Origin: Candidatus Korarchaeum sp.
Lineage (GTDB): Archaea; Korarchaeota; Korarchaeia; Korarchaeales; Korarchaeaceae
Assembly: GCA_038888615.1 (NCBI GenBank)
Contig: JAWAID010000001.1
Span: 62,001 to 126,000, forward strand
Direction of reading: 5' to 3'
DNA length: 64,000 nucleotides
This document shows, in pieces, positions 50,878 through 59,491 of this stretch (positions are counted from its first letter, which is position 1; every line of letters starts with the position of its first letter). The notes beneath the pieces were generated by a model that saw only the letters and a list, made by a program, of their open reading frames with translations, did no database searches and had not been told where the DNA came from. The translations under genes were made by a program, and so were the position numbers.

Positions 50878-51644
50878 TAAGCTTGGTTAGGGAGTTCTAC
50901 ATTCAGGAGAGGATTTCCAAGGGGATTAGGGTGGATCATGTCTTAGAAGAGCTTGGATGGGAGATAATGCAGAAGTTGAGTGGTATGGAGATAGAGTCGG
51001 TGGATCTGGATGTGGAGAACGGTTGGGTTAAGGTCAAGGTGAGTGGGAGCGATGAGGGGATCGCTGAAAACTTGATCTGTAGAGTCTACGGGAGGCTTAA
51101 GAGGGCCGCTGACTTGAGACCCATGGAGGTTTTCAAGGGGTTCATCACGGATCTGGGCGGAGTCGGATATGGGGTCTACTTTAAAGCCTTTCTCGATGAG
51201 AAGGACGGACTTTATCCGCTCTACGAAATGAGGAGGCAGTTGGTGGATGGAAGAAAGCTATCAGTAAGGACGATAGCTAAGTTATACGGCCTTGTAGACG
51301 ATCTATCCCTGGAGATTCGCTTAATGAAGTATGATGAGAACGGTATATACGTCTCAATATCCCACAGACAGGTCCGAACTCTGAAGAACTTCATCAGAAA
51401 GGGTAGGGATATACTCTTCATCGTTAGAGCAACCCCGAGGCAGGTGAGAAGGGCTTTACTCAAGACAGGTCACTCTAGGGATGTATCTCTGGTCAGGAAC
51501 TCCTTCCTCTCCTTCACGTTAGTGTGCAAGCCTGACACTCAAGCGAGAGGACTCATACCCAGATTGGGTCCTTACCTCCCAGGTGCTAGGCTCTCCGCCA
51601 TCCACTCGAACCAGTTCAACGAGCTCTTAAGCACAACTTTTTAA
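50874..51644 (+). CDS. DUF2110-family archaeal protein
   Basis: 256 residues. The neighbourhood behind TFE and segments such as GFITDLGGVGYGVYFKAF, RQLVDGRKLSVRTIAKLYGLVDDL and SFLSFTLVCKPDTQARGLIPRLG correspond to the archaeal DUF2110 family (COG4044) often linked to tfe. Function unknown; conserved co-location suggests a part in transcription initiation or RNA polymerase biology. Starts with ATGATAA overlap on TFE. Confidence 0.8.
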   Translation: MISLVREFYIQERISKGIRVDHVLEELGWEIMQKLSGMEIESVDLDVENGWVKVKVSGSDEGIAENLICRVYGRLKRAADLRPMEVFKGFITDLGGVGYGVYFKAFLDEKDGLYPLYEMRRQLVDGRKLSVRTIAKLYGLVDDLSLEIRLMKYDENGIYVSISHRQVRTLKNFIRKGRDILFIVRATPRQVRRALLKTGHSRDVSLVRNSFLSFTLVCKPDTQARGLIPRLGPYLPGARLSAIHSNQFNELLSTTF

Positions 51645-51670
51645 ATCATCACACCCACTAGTGAGGGTGT

Positions 51671-51758
51671 GCCGGGGTGCCCTAGCTCGGTAGGGGGCTG
51701 GCCTGCTAAGCCAGTGGCCCACTGGGCCGCGAGGGTTCAAATCCCTCCCCCGGCGCCA
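51671..51758 (+). tRNA. tRNA-Ser (anticodon GCT) with encoded CCA
   Basis: Type II tRNA: acceptor GCCGGGG/CCCCGGC, anticodon loop CTGCTAA between CTGGC/GCCAG, long variable arm (GTGGCCCACTGGGCCGC), T-arm GAGGGTTCAAATCCCTC, discriminator G, followed directly by CCA. The next base starts tRNA-Val, so the two genes abut. Confidence 0.93.
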
Positions 51759-51831
51759 GGGCCGGTGGTCTAGTGGTCATGACGCCGCCCTTACGAGGCG
51801 GAGGTCGTGGGTTCGACTCCCACCCGGCCCA
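51759..51831 (+). tRNA. tRNA-Val (anticodon TAC)
   Basis: Acceptor GGGCCGG/CCGGCCC, anticodon loop CTTACGA between CCGCC/GGCGG, T-arm GTGGGTTCGACTCCCAC, discriminator A. It begins with no spacer after tRNA-Ser; both are probably cut from one precursor. An ATG begins at its discriminator base, but the next gene more likely starts at 51846. Confidence 0.93.
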
Positions 51832-51845
51832 TGAGGGAGAGAACC

Positions 51846-53309
51846 ATGCCCTTTGAGGAGGGCGGATTTTACGATAAGGATCCTAGGTCCTTTGAGCTCA
51901 GAGTTGCTCTAGTCTATCCGGGACCCTATGAAGTTGCGGTGAGCTCTCTTGGCCACCAGATGCTTTATTTCTCAATTAACTCGATGGAAGGTGTAATGGC
52001 GGAGAGATTCGTAACGGATCTCAGGGGTTCTGTCGAGAGCGGAAGGCCCATAGGAGAGTTCGATGTTATCGTAGCTACGTTGCACTTTGAAGGTCAGTAT
52101 CAAGTTCTCCTGAGGATGATCGAGGGTATAAGGAAGCCCATCCTTGTTGGAGGGCCTGCTGTGAGTTTTAATCCACTTCCAATGAGTCCTCTAGTGAAAG
52201 CGGTCGGTTTAGGGGATAGTGAGGGTCTGTTAGAGGAGGCCTTGATGATGATCAAGGAGGACCATAGGGATCCCCCACATCCCTCCCTCTTCTCTTACGA
52301 ATGTAGGAACAAGGTAAGGTTTAATAGGACATTTAAGCTCAAACCTCTCCTCAACCAATTAAGATTAATTGAAAACGGTCTCATCGTTAATAAATTCCTT
52401 CTAGAAATCTCCAGAGGATGCAACTGGGGGTGTAGGTTCTGCGGGATCGGGTGGCACTGGAGACCGCGTGTAGACCTCCAGATGAGTCAGATATTAGAGG
52501 CTCTAGACTCAGCTCAAGAGCAGGGTTTCAGCGAGGTCTTCATCATAGGATCTGATGCTGCCTCCCTCAGAGTTCTGAAGGATGCTCTAGGGGAAATAAC
52601 AAGTAGAGGGCTTAGAGCAAGCGTACCTTCGCTCAGAGCAGATCAAGTTGATGCCGAAACGCTCAGTCTCCTGAGGGAAGTCGGGGAGAGAATGGTGACC
52701 CTAGCACCTGAGACGGGGAGCGAGAGGATAAAGGAAATCGTGAACAAGAGGATAGACAATGATGAGGTACTGAGAGCTGTAGAGGAGGCGAGAAATCTCG
52801 GTTTCAAACACGTGAAGCTTTACTTCATGATAGGCCTTCCCTTCGAAAGCGAGAGCGATGTGGTGGAATCGGCAGAGCTAGCGAGAAGGGTCAATCATGT
52901 ACTGAGGACTAAGGTCTCACTCAGCGTGTTCGTCCCCAAGGCCGGGACTCCGTTTGAGAGAGCTCCTCTGCTGAGGGAGGAGGAATTCCGAAGGAGGGTC
53001 TCCATATTCAGGAAGAACTTCGGTGGGGATCTCAACATCTCGCATTACGGGAGAGCTTTCATCCAGGCTCTCCTATCCCTAGGTGGATTCGAAATAGGGG
53101 AGCTGCTTAGGAGATCTTTCAATAAGCCCTTCAATAGGAGGGTTTACGAGACTCTAGCTAGGGAGCTCGGGATGGACGTCGATAAGCTAGTTTACGGTGA
53201 TAGGGAGACCCCTTGGTGGGACTACATCGATGACGGTATCCGGAGGCGTCTGCTCTCTGAGGAGTTCGAGAGAGCTAGGCTAGCGGGCTTAGGTCACGAT
53301 CATTCATAA
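51846..53309 (+). CDS. Radical SAM protein with N-terminal Rossmann (B12-like) domain
   Basis: 487 residues from ATG 51846, with GGGAGAG five bases upstream; an earlier ATG overlaps tRNA-Val. N-terminal half: ALVYPGPYEVAVSSLGHQML, VATLHFEGQYQVLLR and KPILVGGPAVSFNP, a degenerate cobalamin-like domain. Radical SAM part: ISRGCNWGCRFCGIG (CxxxCxxC), FIIGSDAASL and LAPETGSERI, YFMIGLPFES. Resembles COG1031/COG1032-type proteins; substrate unknown. Confidence 0.8.
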   Translation: MPFEEGGFYDKDPRSFELRVALVYPGPYEVAVSSLGHQMLYFSINSMEGVMAERFVTDLRGSVESGRPIGEFDVIVATLHFEGQYQVLLRMIEGIRKPILVGGPAVSFNPLPMSPLVKAVGLGDSEGLLEEALMMIKEDHRDPPHPSLFSYECRNKVRFNRTFKLKPLLNQLRLIENGLIVNKFLLEISRGCNWGCRFCGIGWHWRPRVDLQMSQILEALDSAQEQGFSEVFIIGSDAASLRVLKDALGEITSRGLRASVPSLRADQVDAETLSLLREVGERMVTLAPETGSERIKEIVNKRIDNDEVLRAVEEARNLGFKHVKLYFMIGLPFESESDVVESAELARRVNHVLRTKVSLSVFVPKAGTPFERAPLLREEEFRRRVSIFRKNFGGDLNISHYGRAFIQALLSLGGFEIGELLRRSFNKPFNRRVYETLARELGMDVDKLVYGDRETPWWDYIDDGIRRRLLSEEFERARLAGLGHDHS

Positions 53310-53462
53310 ATTTCACCGAAGGACCCGACTATCCGTAATTAAAATTAAATATCATCCGGTTAGAAGGTTATTTTATCATAAGACTTGGGTATATATGCTA
53401 GTCACGTGAATCGCGCCCATGGCGAGTAAATTCCTTGCGATCCCAGGGGACGTTACTGAAGG

Positions 53463-53474
53463 TATTTTTATAAT
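53463..53474 (+). promoter_or_regulatory. TATA box before the 92-residue protein gene
   Basis: TATTTTTATAAT lies about 35 bases before ATG 53504, which also has GAGAGGTG upstream. The preceding 53310-53460 spacer is A/T-rich and holds nothing else recognised. Confidence 0.5.
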
Positions 53475-53503
53475 CCCGAGCTCTACGCTCGAGAGGTGTC
53501 GGC

Positions 53504-53782
53504 ATGCCCAGTTACATCTACCTCGTGTTGTACAAACTCAAGGAGTTAAGTAGGGAAGAGGAGGAGAAAGCCCGGATGCAGTGGGAGGACATGATGAGGG
53601 AGTGGCCACCTGAAGTAAGGCTCATAGGGGTTTACGATCACGCTTGGGGAACGGAGTACAATGGTGTCATGATACTGGAATCGGACAGCATGGATTCCTT
53701 CACTAGGTTCTGGAAGTGGTTCAGGGACAAGGTGAGGTGGTACGTGCCGGAGACCAGGACCATAATAGCTACGAAGAGATGA
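53504..53782 (+). CDS. Small protein, probable ferredoxin-like alpha/beta fold
   Basis: 92 residues: strand YIYLVLYKLK, helix rich in E/K/R, strand RLIGVYDHAWG, EYNGVMILES, helix MDSFTRFWKWFRDKV, strand TRTIIATKR. The beta-alpha-beta-beta-alpha-beta order fits a dimeric alpha/beta barrel (ABM/Dabb-like) fold found in monooxygenases and stress proteins; no catalytic residue can be named. Good ribosome-binding site; ends overlapping truA by 14 bases. Confidence 0.6.
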   Translation: MPSYIYLVLYKLKELSREEEEKARMQWEDMMREWPPEVRLIGVYDHAWGTEYNGVMILESDSMDSFTRFWKWFRDKVRWYVPETRTIIATKR

Positions 53783-54464
53783 CCTCTAAGAACTCATGGA
53801 GGAGTCTTGACGACTCTAACCTCCAGATATTTCTTTCTATCATTTTTCTCATTAGGAAAATCTTTCTCCTTGACACCTCTTCCCACTCCAGATCGGTCAC
53901 GGTCCTCGCCAAGATGAGACCCTCGGGAGGGGCCAGGCCCACCTTCCTCCCCGTGGCTAACTCCAGGGCCGCACCTATCAGTCTCCTCACCTCGTTTTTC
54001 TTAAAAGATTTTCCATATATTTTTATATTTGTAAAGTTCTCTCCTACTACTACGTCGAAATTTTCAATACTACTAACTCCGATTCGATCCAATCGACTCA
54101 TAGCCTCCTTAACTAGTTCAGCGGCCTCCCCTAACTTGAACGGAACGGCGTATACGTAAACCCTCATGGTAGGTTTAGGAGGCCTCTCCGTGCGAGCGAT
54201 AGCCCAAACAGCTATGTCCATTGGGAGTCGCGCATTTAACATAGCTACGTTCGGAGGGGGACCTCTGTAAAAAGCTATGTTATCTACGGCCGAGACCCCT
54301 CTATCCGTCCTGGATGTGAACCTCAGTTTCACCCTTATCCCCTGGTCCGCTAAGGCCTCAGTGAGCACGGACTCCACGGTCAGAAGGTCCTTCTGTTTGA
54401 CCACTCCATGATAATTCCAGCCTAAGTAAGCGAGCCTAAGCGCGATCACTTCACTCCCAGCCAA
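53769..54464 (-). CDS. truA: tRNA pseudouridine synthase TruA
   Basis: 231 residues. RLAYLGWNYHG at the N-terminus, the catalytic Asp in TSRTDRGVSA near residue 54, LNARLPMDIAVW, and FKKNEVRRLIGAAL near the C-terminus, all TruA features. It isomerises U38-40 in tRNA anticodon arms. Slightly short but complete. TTG start; overlaps the VIT-like gene by 19 bases. Confidence 0.88.
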   Translation of the reverse strand: MAGSEVIALRLAYLGWNYHGVVKQKDLLTVESVLTEALADQGIRVKLRFTSRTDRGVSAVDNIAFYRGPPPNVAMLNARLPMDIAVWAIARTERPPKPTMRVYVYAVPFKLGEAAELVKEAMSRLDRIGVSSIENFDVVVGENFTNIKIYGKSFKKNEVRRLIGAALELATGRKVGLAPPEGLILARTVTDLEWEEVSRRKIFLMRKMIERNIWRLESSRLLHEFLEVISS

Positions 54465-55090
54465 ATCGTCACCACCACCAGGAGTATTCCTGCTCCTAGG
54501 GTGGATAAAGCATAAATTATCCTATTTCTCCCCGAGAGAGATCCTAAGTACGTCCCCATGATGAAGAGGAGCGCTAGTGCCTCCGCTACGGATGACATGT
54601 AAGAGTGCTTGATCTCGAGGATACCGTATCTACACAGGTGGAAGGGGAGAGAGAGTAGCATCACAACGATTGATGGTACTCCTCCACTCATGAGAGCTAT
54701 TATTACCGCCTTCCCCCTCTCCAACTTGCTTATCACGGTCTCCTCAAGTGCCATCAATACTGCCCTCTCCAGCTCCTTTATCTTGAGCTCCCTCTCAGCC
54801 CTCTCCGAGATGTAAGTGCCTATGGAACCGGATAGGAAGATCGATAGAGCTCCTGCGCTTATCAGCCCCACCACTATAGAGGGCTCCGAAACCCCCGTCG
54901 AGTAACTCCCCAGTATGATGCCTAACATCATCAACACGCTATCAAAGATGTTCGTTACAGCGTACCTCCTGGAGATCTCCTTAAGATCACCTAGATCGAA
55001 CAGGGAGTATAGGTAATCCCCCACCCCTCTGACCAGACCACCCAATCTAGACGATATCCCGCTCCTCGAACCCTCGGGTTCCCCGCTCAT
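54446..55090 (-). CDS. VIT1/CCC1-family metal transporter-like membrane protein
   Basis: 214 residues with about five transmembrane segments. The N-terminal RRYAVTNIFDSVLMMLGIILGS and a following LISAGALSIFLSGSIGTYISERAERELKIKELERA helix pair correspond to the VIT/CCC1 iron/manganese transporter plan, including the acidic loop between helices 2 and 3. Transport of Fe or Mn into or out of the cytoplasm is inferred. Co-transcribed with truA. Confidence 0.75.
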   Translation of the reverse strand: MSGEPEGSRSGISSRLGGLVRGVGDYLYSLFDLGDLKEISRRYAVTNIFDSVLMMLGIILGSYSTGVSEPSIVVGLISAGALSIFLSGSIGTYISERAERELKIKELERAVLMALEETVISKLERGKAVIIALMSGGVPSIVVMLLSLPFHLCRYGILEIKHSYMSSVAEALALLFIMGTYLGSLSGRNRIIYALSTLGAGILLVVVTIWLGVK

Positions 55091-55184
55091 CTGAGCGCCC
55101 GTAGTAAGTAAAGGTTATTTTGTTATCTCTCGGCTAGGAGCTGGGTGATAGGGCACGCCCATAAGCGATAAGATTAACAAGCTA

Positions 55185-55751
55185 GTGGAGGTAGTTAAGG
55201 AAAATTTGACAACAGTAGACGAGGAGTCAGCTAATACATTCATAAAAGCGCTCTTCAGGACGATGGGGGAGGGTAAGATCTTCGTTGTCGGAGCCGGTAG
55301 ATCCGGTCTGGTAGCCAAGGCCTTCGCGATGAGATTGCTCCACGTAGGCTTCCAGGTTTACGTTGTAGGTGAGACTGTGACTCCCTCCATGAAGAAGGGG
55401 GACCTGCTCATAGCTGTAAGTGGGTCAGGCGAGACTAAATTCCCAGTTACCGCTGCTCAAGTCGCTAAGAGCGTTGGTGCTTACGTAGTAGCTATCACTA
55501 GTTACCCGAACTCCAGCCTTGGTAAGCTGGCGGACTTCGTAGTGAGGATAGGGGGTAGGATCCTACCTGAGGAGGAGAGCAGGGACTACTTCACTAGGCA
55601 GATCCTGGGGATACACGAGCCCCTCACTCCCCTAGGAACCCTCTTCGAGCTCAGCGCTATGATCTACTTAGATGCCCTTATAGCTGAGATAGTCGAACTG
55701 ATGGGGAAGAGTGAGGAGGACCTTGCGAGGAGGCACGCGAACATCGAGTAA
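55185..55751 (+). CDS. SIS-domain protein, 6-phospho-3-hexuloisomerase-like
   Basis: 188 residues; one SIS domain with VVGAGRSGLVAKAFAMRL, ISVSGSGET-type AVSGSGETKFP, AITSYPNSSLGKLAD and the C-terminal LGTLFELSAMIYLDALIAEIVE, matching archaeal 6-phospho-3-hexuloisomerase (PHI, HxlB). It interconverts fructose 6-phosphate and hexulose phosphate in ribulose phosphate-based pentose synthesis. No 3-hexulose-6-phosphate synthase is adjacent. GTG start without clear ribosome-binding site, so the start is uncertain. Overlaps the CCA enzyme. Confidence 0.78.
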   Translation: MEVVKENLTTVDEESANTFIKALFRTMGEGKIFVVGAGRSGLVAKAFAMRLLHVGFQVYVVGETVTPSMKKGDLLIAVSGSGETKFPVTAAQVAKSVGAYVVAITSYPNSSLGKLADFVVRIGGRILPEEESRDYFTRQILGIHEPLTPLGTLFELSAMIYLDALIAEIVELMGKSEEDLARRHANIE

Positions 55752-57153
55752 AGTAGAGGAAGTACTTGAGAAGGCTAGGCTGCTAGTGTCGCCTCCAGAA
55801 GAGGAGAGGTTCTTGCTGGAGAAAACTCTGGAGGAAGTATTAGAGAGGGTCAGTGAATCCGTCAGGAGGCTGGGGCTCGACGCGCAGGTACTACCGGTGG
55901 GCTCAGCTGTTAGGGACACTTGGCTCCCGAAGAACCGTGAGTTGGATGTTTTCGTGCTCTTTCCCAGGGAAGTAGGTGATAAAGAGGTACTGGGTAGTTT
56001 GATAATGGAAATAGCTGAGGAATCCTTCGGCGATTATGAACAGAACTACGCAGAGCATCCTTACGTTAGAGTCAAGTATAACGGCTTCGAGGTGGACCTC
56101 GTTCCAGCTTACCGCATCTCCCCAGGGGAGAGGGTGATCAGCGCTGTCGACAGGAGCCCTCTACATAACTCCTACGTGAGATCTAAGCTCAGATCCCCAA
56201 CTGAAGTGAGACTCCTGAAGGCTTTCCTGAAGTCTATAGATGCTTATGGAGCGGAGGAGAGGGTTGGGGGTTTCAGCGGATACCTCTGTGAACTCTTGAT
56301 AATTCACTACGGTGATTTCCTGAGCCTAATAGAGTCCGCCTCGAGCTGGGGATCTAGGGTTTACATCGATATAGAGGGACACCTCAGCGAGGAATACGCC
56401 TTCTCAGCTTTCAACGGGCCCCTAGTCGTGGTAGATCCCGTGGACCCTAGGAGAAACGCCGCGGCTGCCCTAACGGAGACTCAGTTCAATAGGTTTAAGG
56501 TAGCTGCTAAGTCCTTCCTGAGGGATCCCGATCTAGATTTCTTCCTGAGAGGGTTAAGGGAGGGCTCCAGGAGGTGCTCCCTCCAGCAGCTGGAGAGGGA
56601 GCTCTCCGGGAGGAGGACTAGGCTCATCGTAATTGAGTTAGAGGGTTTGGAGGACCTCTCCGGGGAGCTCCTATGGTCTCAAGCTAAGAGACTGGCTCGA
56701 CTATTGAATGATGAGCTCGAGAGAAATGGCTTTGATCCTATATGGGTCTCGGGCTGGACGGATGAGCGTTCCTCCATCCTGGTCGCTGCTGAGCTACTTA
56801 ACCTCACCTTACCCCTGCTTGAAAAGAGGCAGGGTCCCCCGGTAGGATCCGGTGAGGAGATGAACTTCCTAAGGACCTATGTCAACTCTGAGGAGAGTTT
56901 CGGAGGTCCCTTCATCGAGGGAGATAGGTGGTACGTTTACAGGAGGAGGAGGTACAGTGAGGCCACTCTATTGATTAACGACGTACTCAGCGGTGGTAAG
57001 GTACCGCCTTTACTGAGAGGGAGAGCTAAGTTTAGAGTATTAACTGATAAGGAGCTCTCCCTTTTAGATAGGTGGGCTCTTAGTAAGATATACGAGGAGA
57101 TGAAGAAGGAGGAGTTCTTCCTGACTCACTTGCTCAAGGAAGGTGGTACCTAG
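55711..57153 (+). CDS. cca: Archaeal class I CCA-adding enzyme
   Basis: 480 residues (a TTG at 55723 with better upstream purines is an alternative start). Nucleotidyltransferase motif PVGSAVRDTWLPKNRELDVFVLFP, with E and D metal ligands as in the Archaeoglobus enzyme, third Asp in GFEVDLVPAY near residue 125, and LKAFLKSIDAYGAE, GFSGYLCELLI. It adds or repairs CCA on tRNA 3' ends, needed here since only one of the five tRNA genes encodes CCA. Confidence 0.92.
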   Translation: MRRTLRGGTRTSSKVEEVLEKARLLVSPPEEERFLLEKTLEEVLERVSESVRRLGLDAQVLPVGSAVRDTWLPKNRELDVFVLFPREVGDKEVLGSLIMEIAEESFGDYEQNYAEHPYVRVKYNGFEVDLVPAYRISPGERVISAVDRSPLHNSYVRSKLRSPTEVRLLKAFLKSIDAYGAEERVGGFSGYLCELLIIHYGDFLSLIESASSWGSRVYIDIEGHLSEEYAFSAFNGPLVVVDPVDPRRNAAAALTETQFNRFKVAAKSFLRDPDLDFFLRGLREGSRRCSLQQLERELSGRRTRLIVIELEGLEDLSGELLWSQAKRLARLLNDELERNGFDPIWVSGWTDERSSILVAAELLNLTLPLLEKRQGPPVGSGEEMNFLRTYVNSEESFGGPFIEGDRWYVYRRRRYSEATLLINDVLSGGKVPPLLRGRAKFRVLTDKELSLLDRWALSKIYEEMKKEEFFLTHLLKEGGT

Positions 57154-58390
57154 CTGCGGAGCCCAGTTCCTCCTCTATCTCTAGAAGCCTGTTATACTTG
57201 GCTACCCTCTCGCCCCTGGCAGGGGCGCCTGATTTTATGTAACCACAGTTCAGCGCTACTGAGAGATCTGAAATCAGAGTATCCGTTGTTTCACCGGATC
57301 TATGGCTGACGATCACTTTGTATCCTGATCTAAGGGCTAGGAAGGCTGTCCTCATCGCTTCCGTAAGAGTGCCCACTTGATTCACCTTGAGGATCAGGGC
57401 ATTACCCGCGCCGGCCTCAATACCCTTCCTAAGGTACTTCTCATTTGAAACGAAGAAGTCATCGCCTACCAACAGGATCCTGTCCCCGAACTTCCTCGTG
57501 AGCTCGGAGAAGGAGCTCAGGTCCTCCTCTTGGAAGGGATCCTCCAGGCTGAATATGGGGTACCTCGTTATGAGACTCTCGTAGAACGAGATCAGCTCCC
57601 CCTCGTCCATCGACTTGCCATCTATCTCGTAACGCCCGTTCCTGTAGAAGTTGCTAGCTGCGCAATCCAAAGCCAGCTTGACATCCCCGCTGTACCCAGC
57701 TCTCTCCACCGCTGTGGCTAAGGCTTCTAGAGCTTCTTCCGTCTCCCTCATTGGAGGTGCGAAGCCACCCTCATCACCTAAGTTCACGGCGGATCTTCCG
57801 TACCTCTCCTTCAGGAGATCCCTGAGCTCCATGTATATGTCAACTCCAGCGAACAGGGCTTCTTTGAACGTTCTGAAGTTCAGCGGGACGATCATGAACT
57901 CCTGAATCGCTAGCTCATTACCAGCGTGCTTCCCACCATTTATCAGGTTCATTAAGGGTACGGGGAGCACCCTAGCGAAAGCCCCTCCCAGGTAACTGTA
58001 GAGGGGAAGCCCCAGTTGGTTTGCCGATGCTTTCGCTGATGCTATAGAGACACCTAGTATCGCGTTAACCCCTAGTCTCGATTTATCAGGGGTCCCGTCC
58101 AGTTGAATTAGTATATCGTCCACTAGCGGCTGTAGGGAAGCATCGACCCCTATTAGAGATTGCCTTATTATTTCGTTGACGTTCCTCACAGCCCTCATCA
58201 CACCCATGCCCTTCAGCCACTTCCCCCCATCCCTCAGCTCTAGAGCCTCCCTCGCGCCCTTAGAGGCACCTGAGGGCGATGAGAACTTCCCGAGACCACC
58301 TCCTTCGAGCTTAACAGTTACCTCCACGGTTGGGTTTCCCCTGGAGTCAAGTACCTCCCTAGCCCTCACATCCTCTATCCTGAAGGACAT
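57134..58390 (-). CDS. eno: Enolase (phosphopyruvate hydratase)
   Basis: 418 residues. AREVLDSRGNPTVEV, SGASKGAREALELRDG, the Mg-binding LALDCAAS, SLEDPFQEED and KVNQVGTLTEA, and SHRSGETTD near the C-terminus are canonical. It interconverts 2-phosphoglycerate and phosphoenolpyruvate. A TTAATTATTTAT element at 58407-58418 precedes the start by about 21 bases. Convergent overlap of 20 bases with the CCA enzyme. Confidence 0.96.
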   Translation of the reverse strand: MSFRIEDVRAREVLDSRGNPTVEVTVKLEGGGLGKFSSPSGASKGAREALELRDGGKWLKGMGVMRAVRNVNEIIRQSLIGVDASLQPLVDDILIQLDGTPDKSRLGVNAILGVSIASAKASANQLGLPLYSYLGGAFARVLPVPLMNLINGGKHAGNELAIQEFMIVPLNFRTFKEALFAGVDIYMELRDLLKERYGRSAVNLGDEGGFAPPMRETEEALEALATAVERAGYSGDVKLALDCAASNFYRNGRYEIDGKSMDEGELISFYESLITRYPIFSLEDPFQEEDLSSFSELTRKFGDRILLVGDDFFVSNEKYLRKGIEAGAGNALILKVNQVGTLTEAMRTAFLALRSGYKVIVSHRSGETTDTLISDLSVALNCGYIKSGAPARGERVAKYNRLLEIEEELGSAARYHLP

Positions 58391-58406
58391 CTCTAGATCA
58401 GCTGAC

Positions 58407-58418
58407 TTAATTATTTAT
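58407..58418. promoter_or_regulatory. A/T element between enolase and M42 peptidase genes
   Basis: TTAATTATTTAT is centred about 21 bases from the enolase ATG 58390 on the minus strand. It is too near the M42 gene start (58424) to serve that gene, unless the latter begins further right. Confidence 0.45.
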
Positions 58419-58423
58419 GCTTG

Positions 58424-59491
58424 ATGATCCAACCGGGTGAGCCTTTGAGTGAGCAGCTCGCTGAGGTAAGGGATCTCCTCATCAGAGTGGCTTCGATACC
58501 GAGGGTCACGGGTAGGGAGGTGGCCTTCGCCCCTGAGGTATCGAGGATCATCGAACCCTACTGTGATGTGGTGAGGGTAGATCCTTGGGGGAACGTTGAG
58601 GGTATACTTAACCCCGGAGGGAAGCCTTGCATAATGGTAGCTGCCCACGTAGATCAGATAGGCATAATAGTTAGGGAGGTGACTGATGAGGGTTACTTGA
58701 GGTTCGAGGGAGTCGGATGGGATCCTAGAGTGCTCTACGGTTCAAGAGTTAAGCTCGTAACTGAGAGAGGAGTCGTTAAGGGTTTGATAGGGGCAATACC
58801 GGTTCACGTGTTCAGGACCTACAAGGAGCTGGAGGAGAAGAAGATAGAGATCAAAGATCTGGCGATAGACATAGGGGCTAACAGCAAGGAGGAGGCTGAG
58901 GGCATGGGGATAAAGCCGGGCACTTATGGTCTAGTTGATTTCGATCCCATATCACTGGGGAGCGAGTACCTCTCCTCCCCGGGGCTCGATAACGCTGCCG
59001 GGGTTGCATCGATGATTCACTCGATGAAGCTGTGCTGGGAGAACAGGGATAACCTGAACGTTGAAGTCCACTTCACAGCTACTGTGCAGGAGGAGATAGG
59101 GTTGAGGGGAGCGGAGATGATGGCTTACAAGCTCAAGCCTGATGTGGCTATAGCTGTTGATGTTACGTTCGCTAAGCAACCCCTACTACCTGATGAGTTC
59201 AAACTGAGCTTAGGAAAGGGACCCGTGATATCCAAGGGTCCTATTTACCACCCTGAGGTAGTTGAGCTCATAGAGAGGGCAGCTGAGGAGAACAGGATAC
59301 CGTATCAGTATGAGACGGATTTCAGGGGAGCTGGGACGGATACATGGGTCATTCAGGTAGCTAGGGGGGGAGTGAAGACAGCTCTCATATCGGTTCCCCT
59401 AAGGTACATGCACAGTCCCTGTGAGCTCGTTAACTTGAGGGACGTAGCTAACACCGGTCTCCTACTGCAGAAGACGTTGGAGCTCTTCTAA
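58424..59491 (+). CDS. M42-family metallo-aminopeptidase
   Basis: 355 residues. Metal ligands in VAAHVDQIG (His/Asp), SPGLDNAAGVAS (Asp), TVQEEIGLRGAE (catalytic Glu) and VDVTF, and a C-terminal MHSPCELV His. M42 peptidases form large tetrahedral assemblies that degrade peptides in archaea, in keeping with peptide fermentation. ATG 58424 chosen; a TTG three bases earlier is possible. Confidence 0.92.
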   Translation: MIQPGEPLSEQLAEVRDLLIRVASIPRVTGREVAFAPEVSRIIEPYCDVVRVDPWGNVEGILNPGGKPCIMVAAHVDQIGIIVREVTDEGYLRFEGVGWDPRVLYGSRVKLVTERGVVKGLIGAIPVHVFRTYKELEEKKIEIKDLAIDIGANSKEEAEGMGIKPGTYGLVDFDPISLGSEYLSSPGLDNAAGVASMIHSMKLCWENRDNLNVEVHFTATVQEEIGLRGAEMMAYKLKPDVAIAVDVTFAKQPLLPDEFKLSLGKGPVISKGPIYHPEVVELIERAAEENRIPYQYETDFRGAGTDTWVIQVARGGVKTALISVPLRYMHSPCELVNLRDVANTGLLLQKTLELF

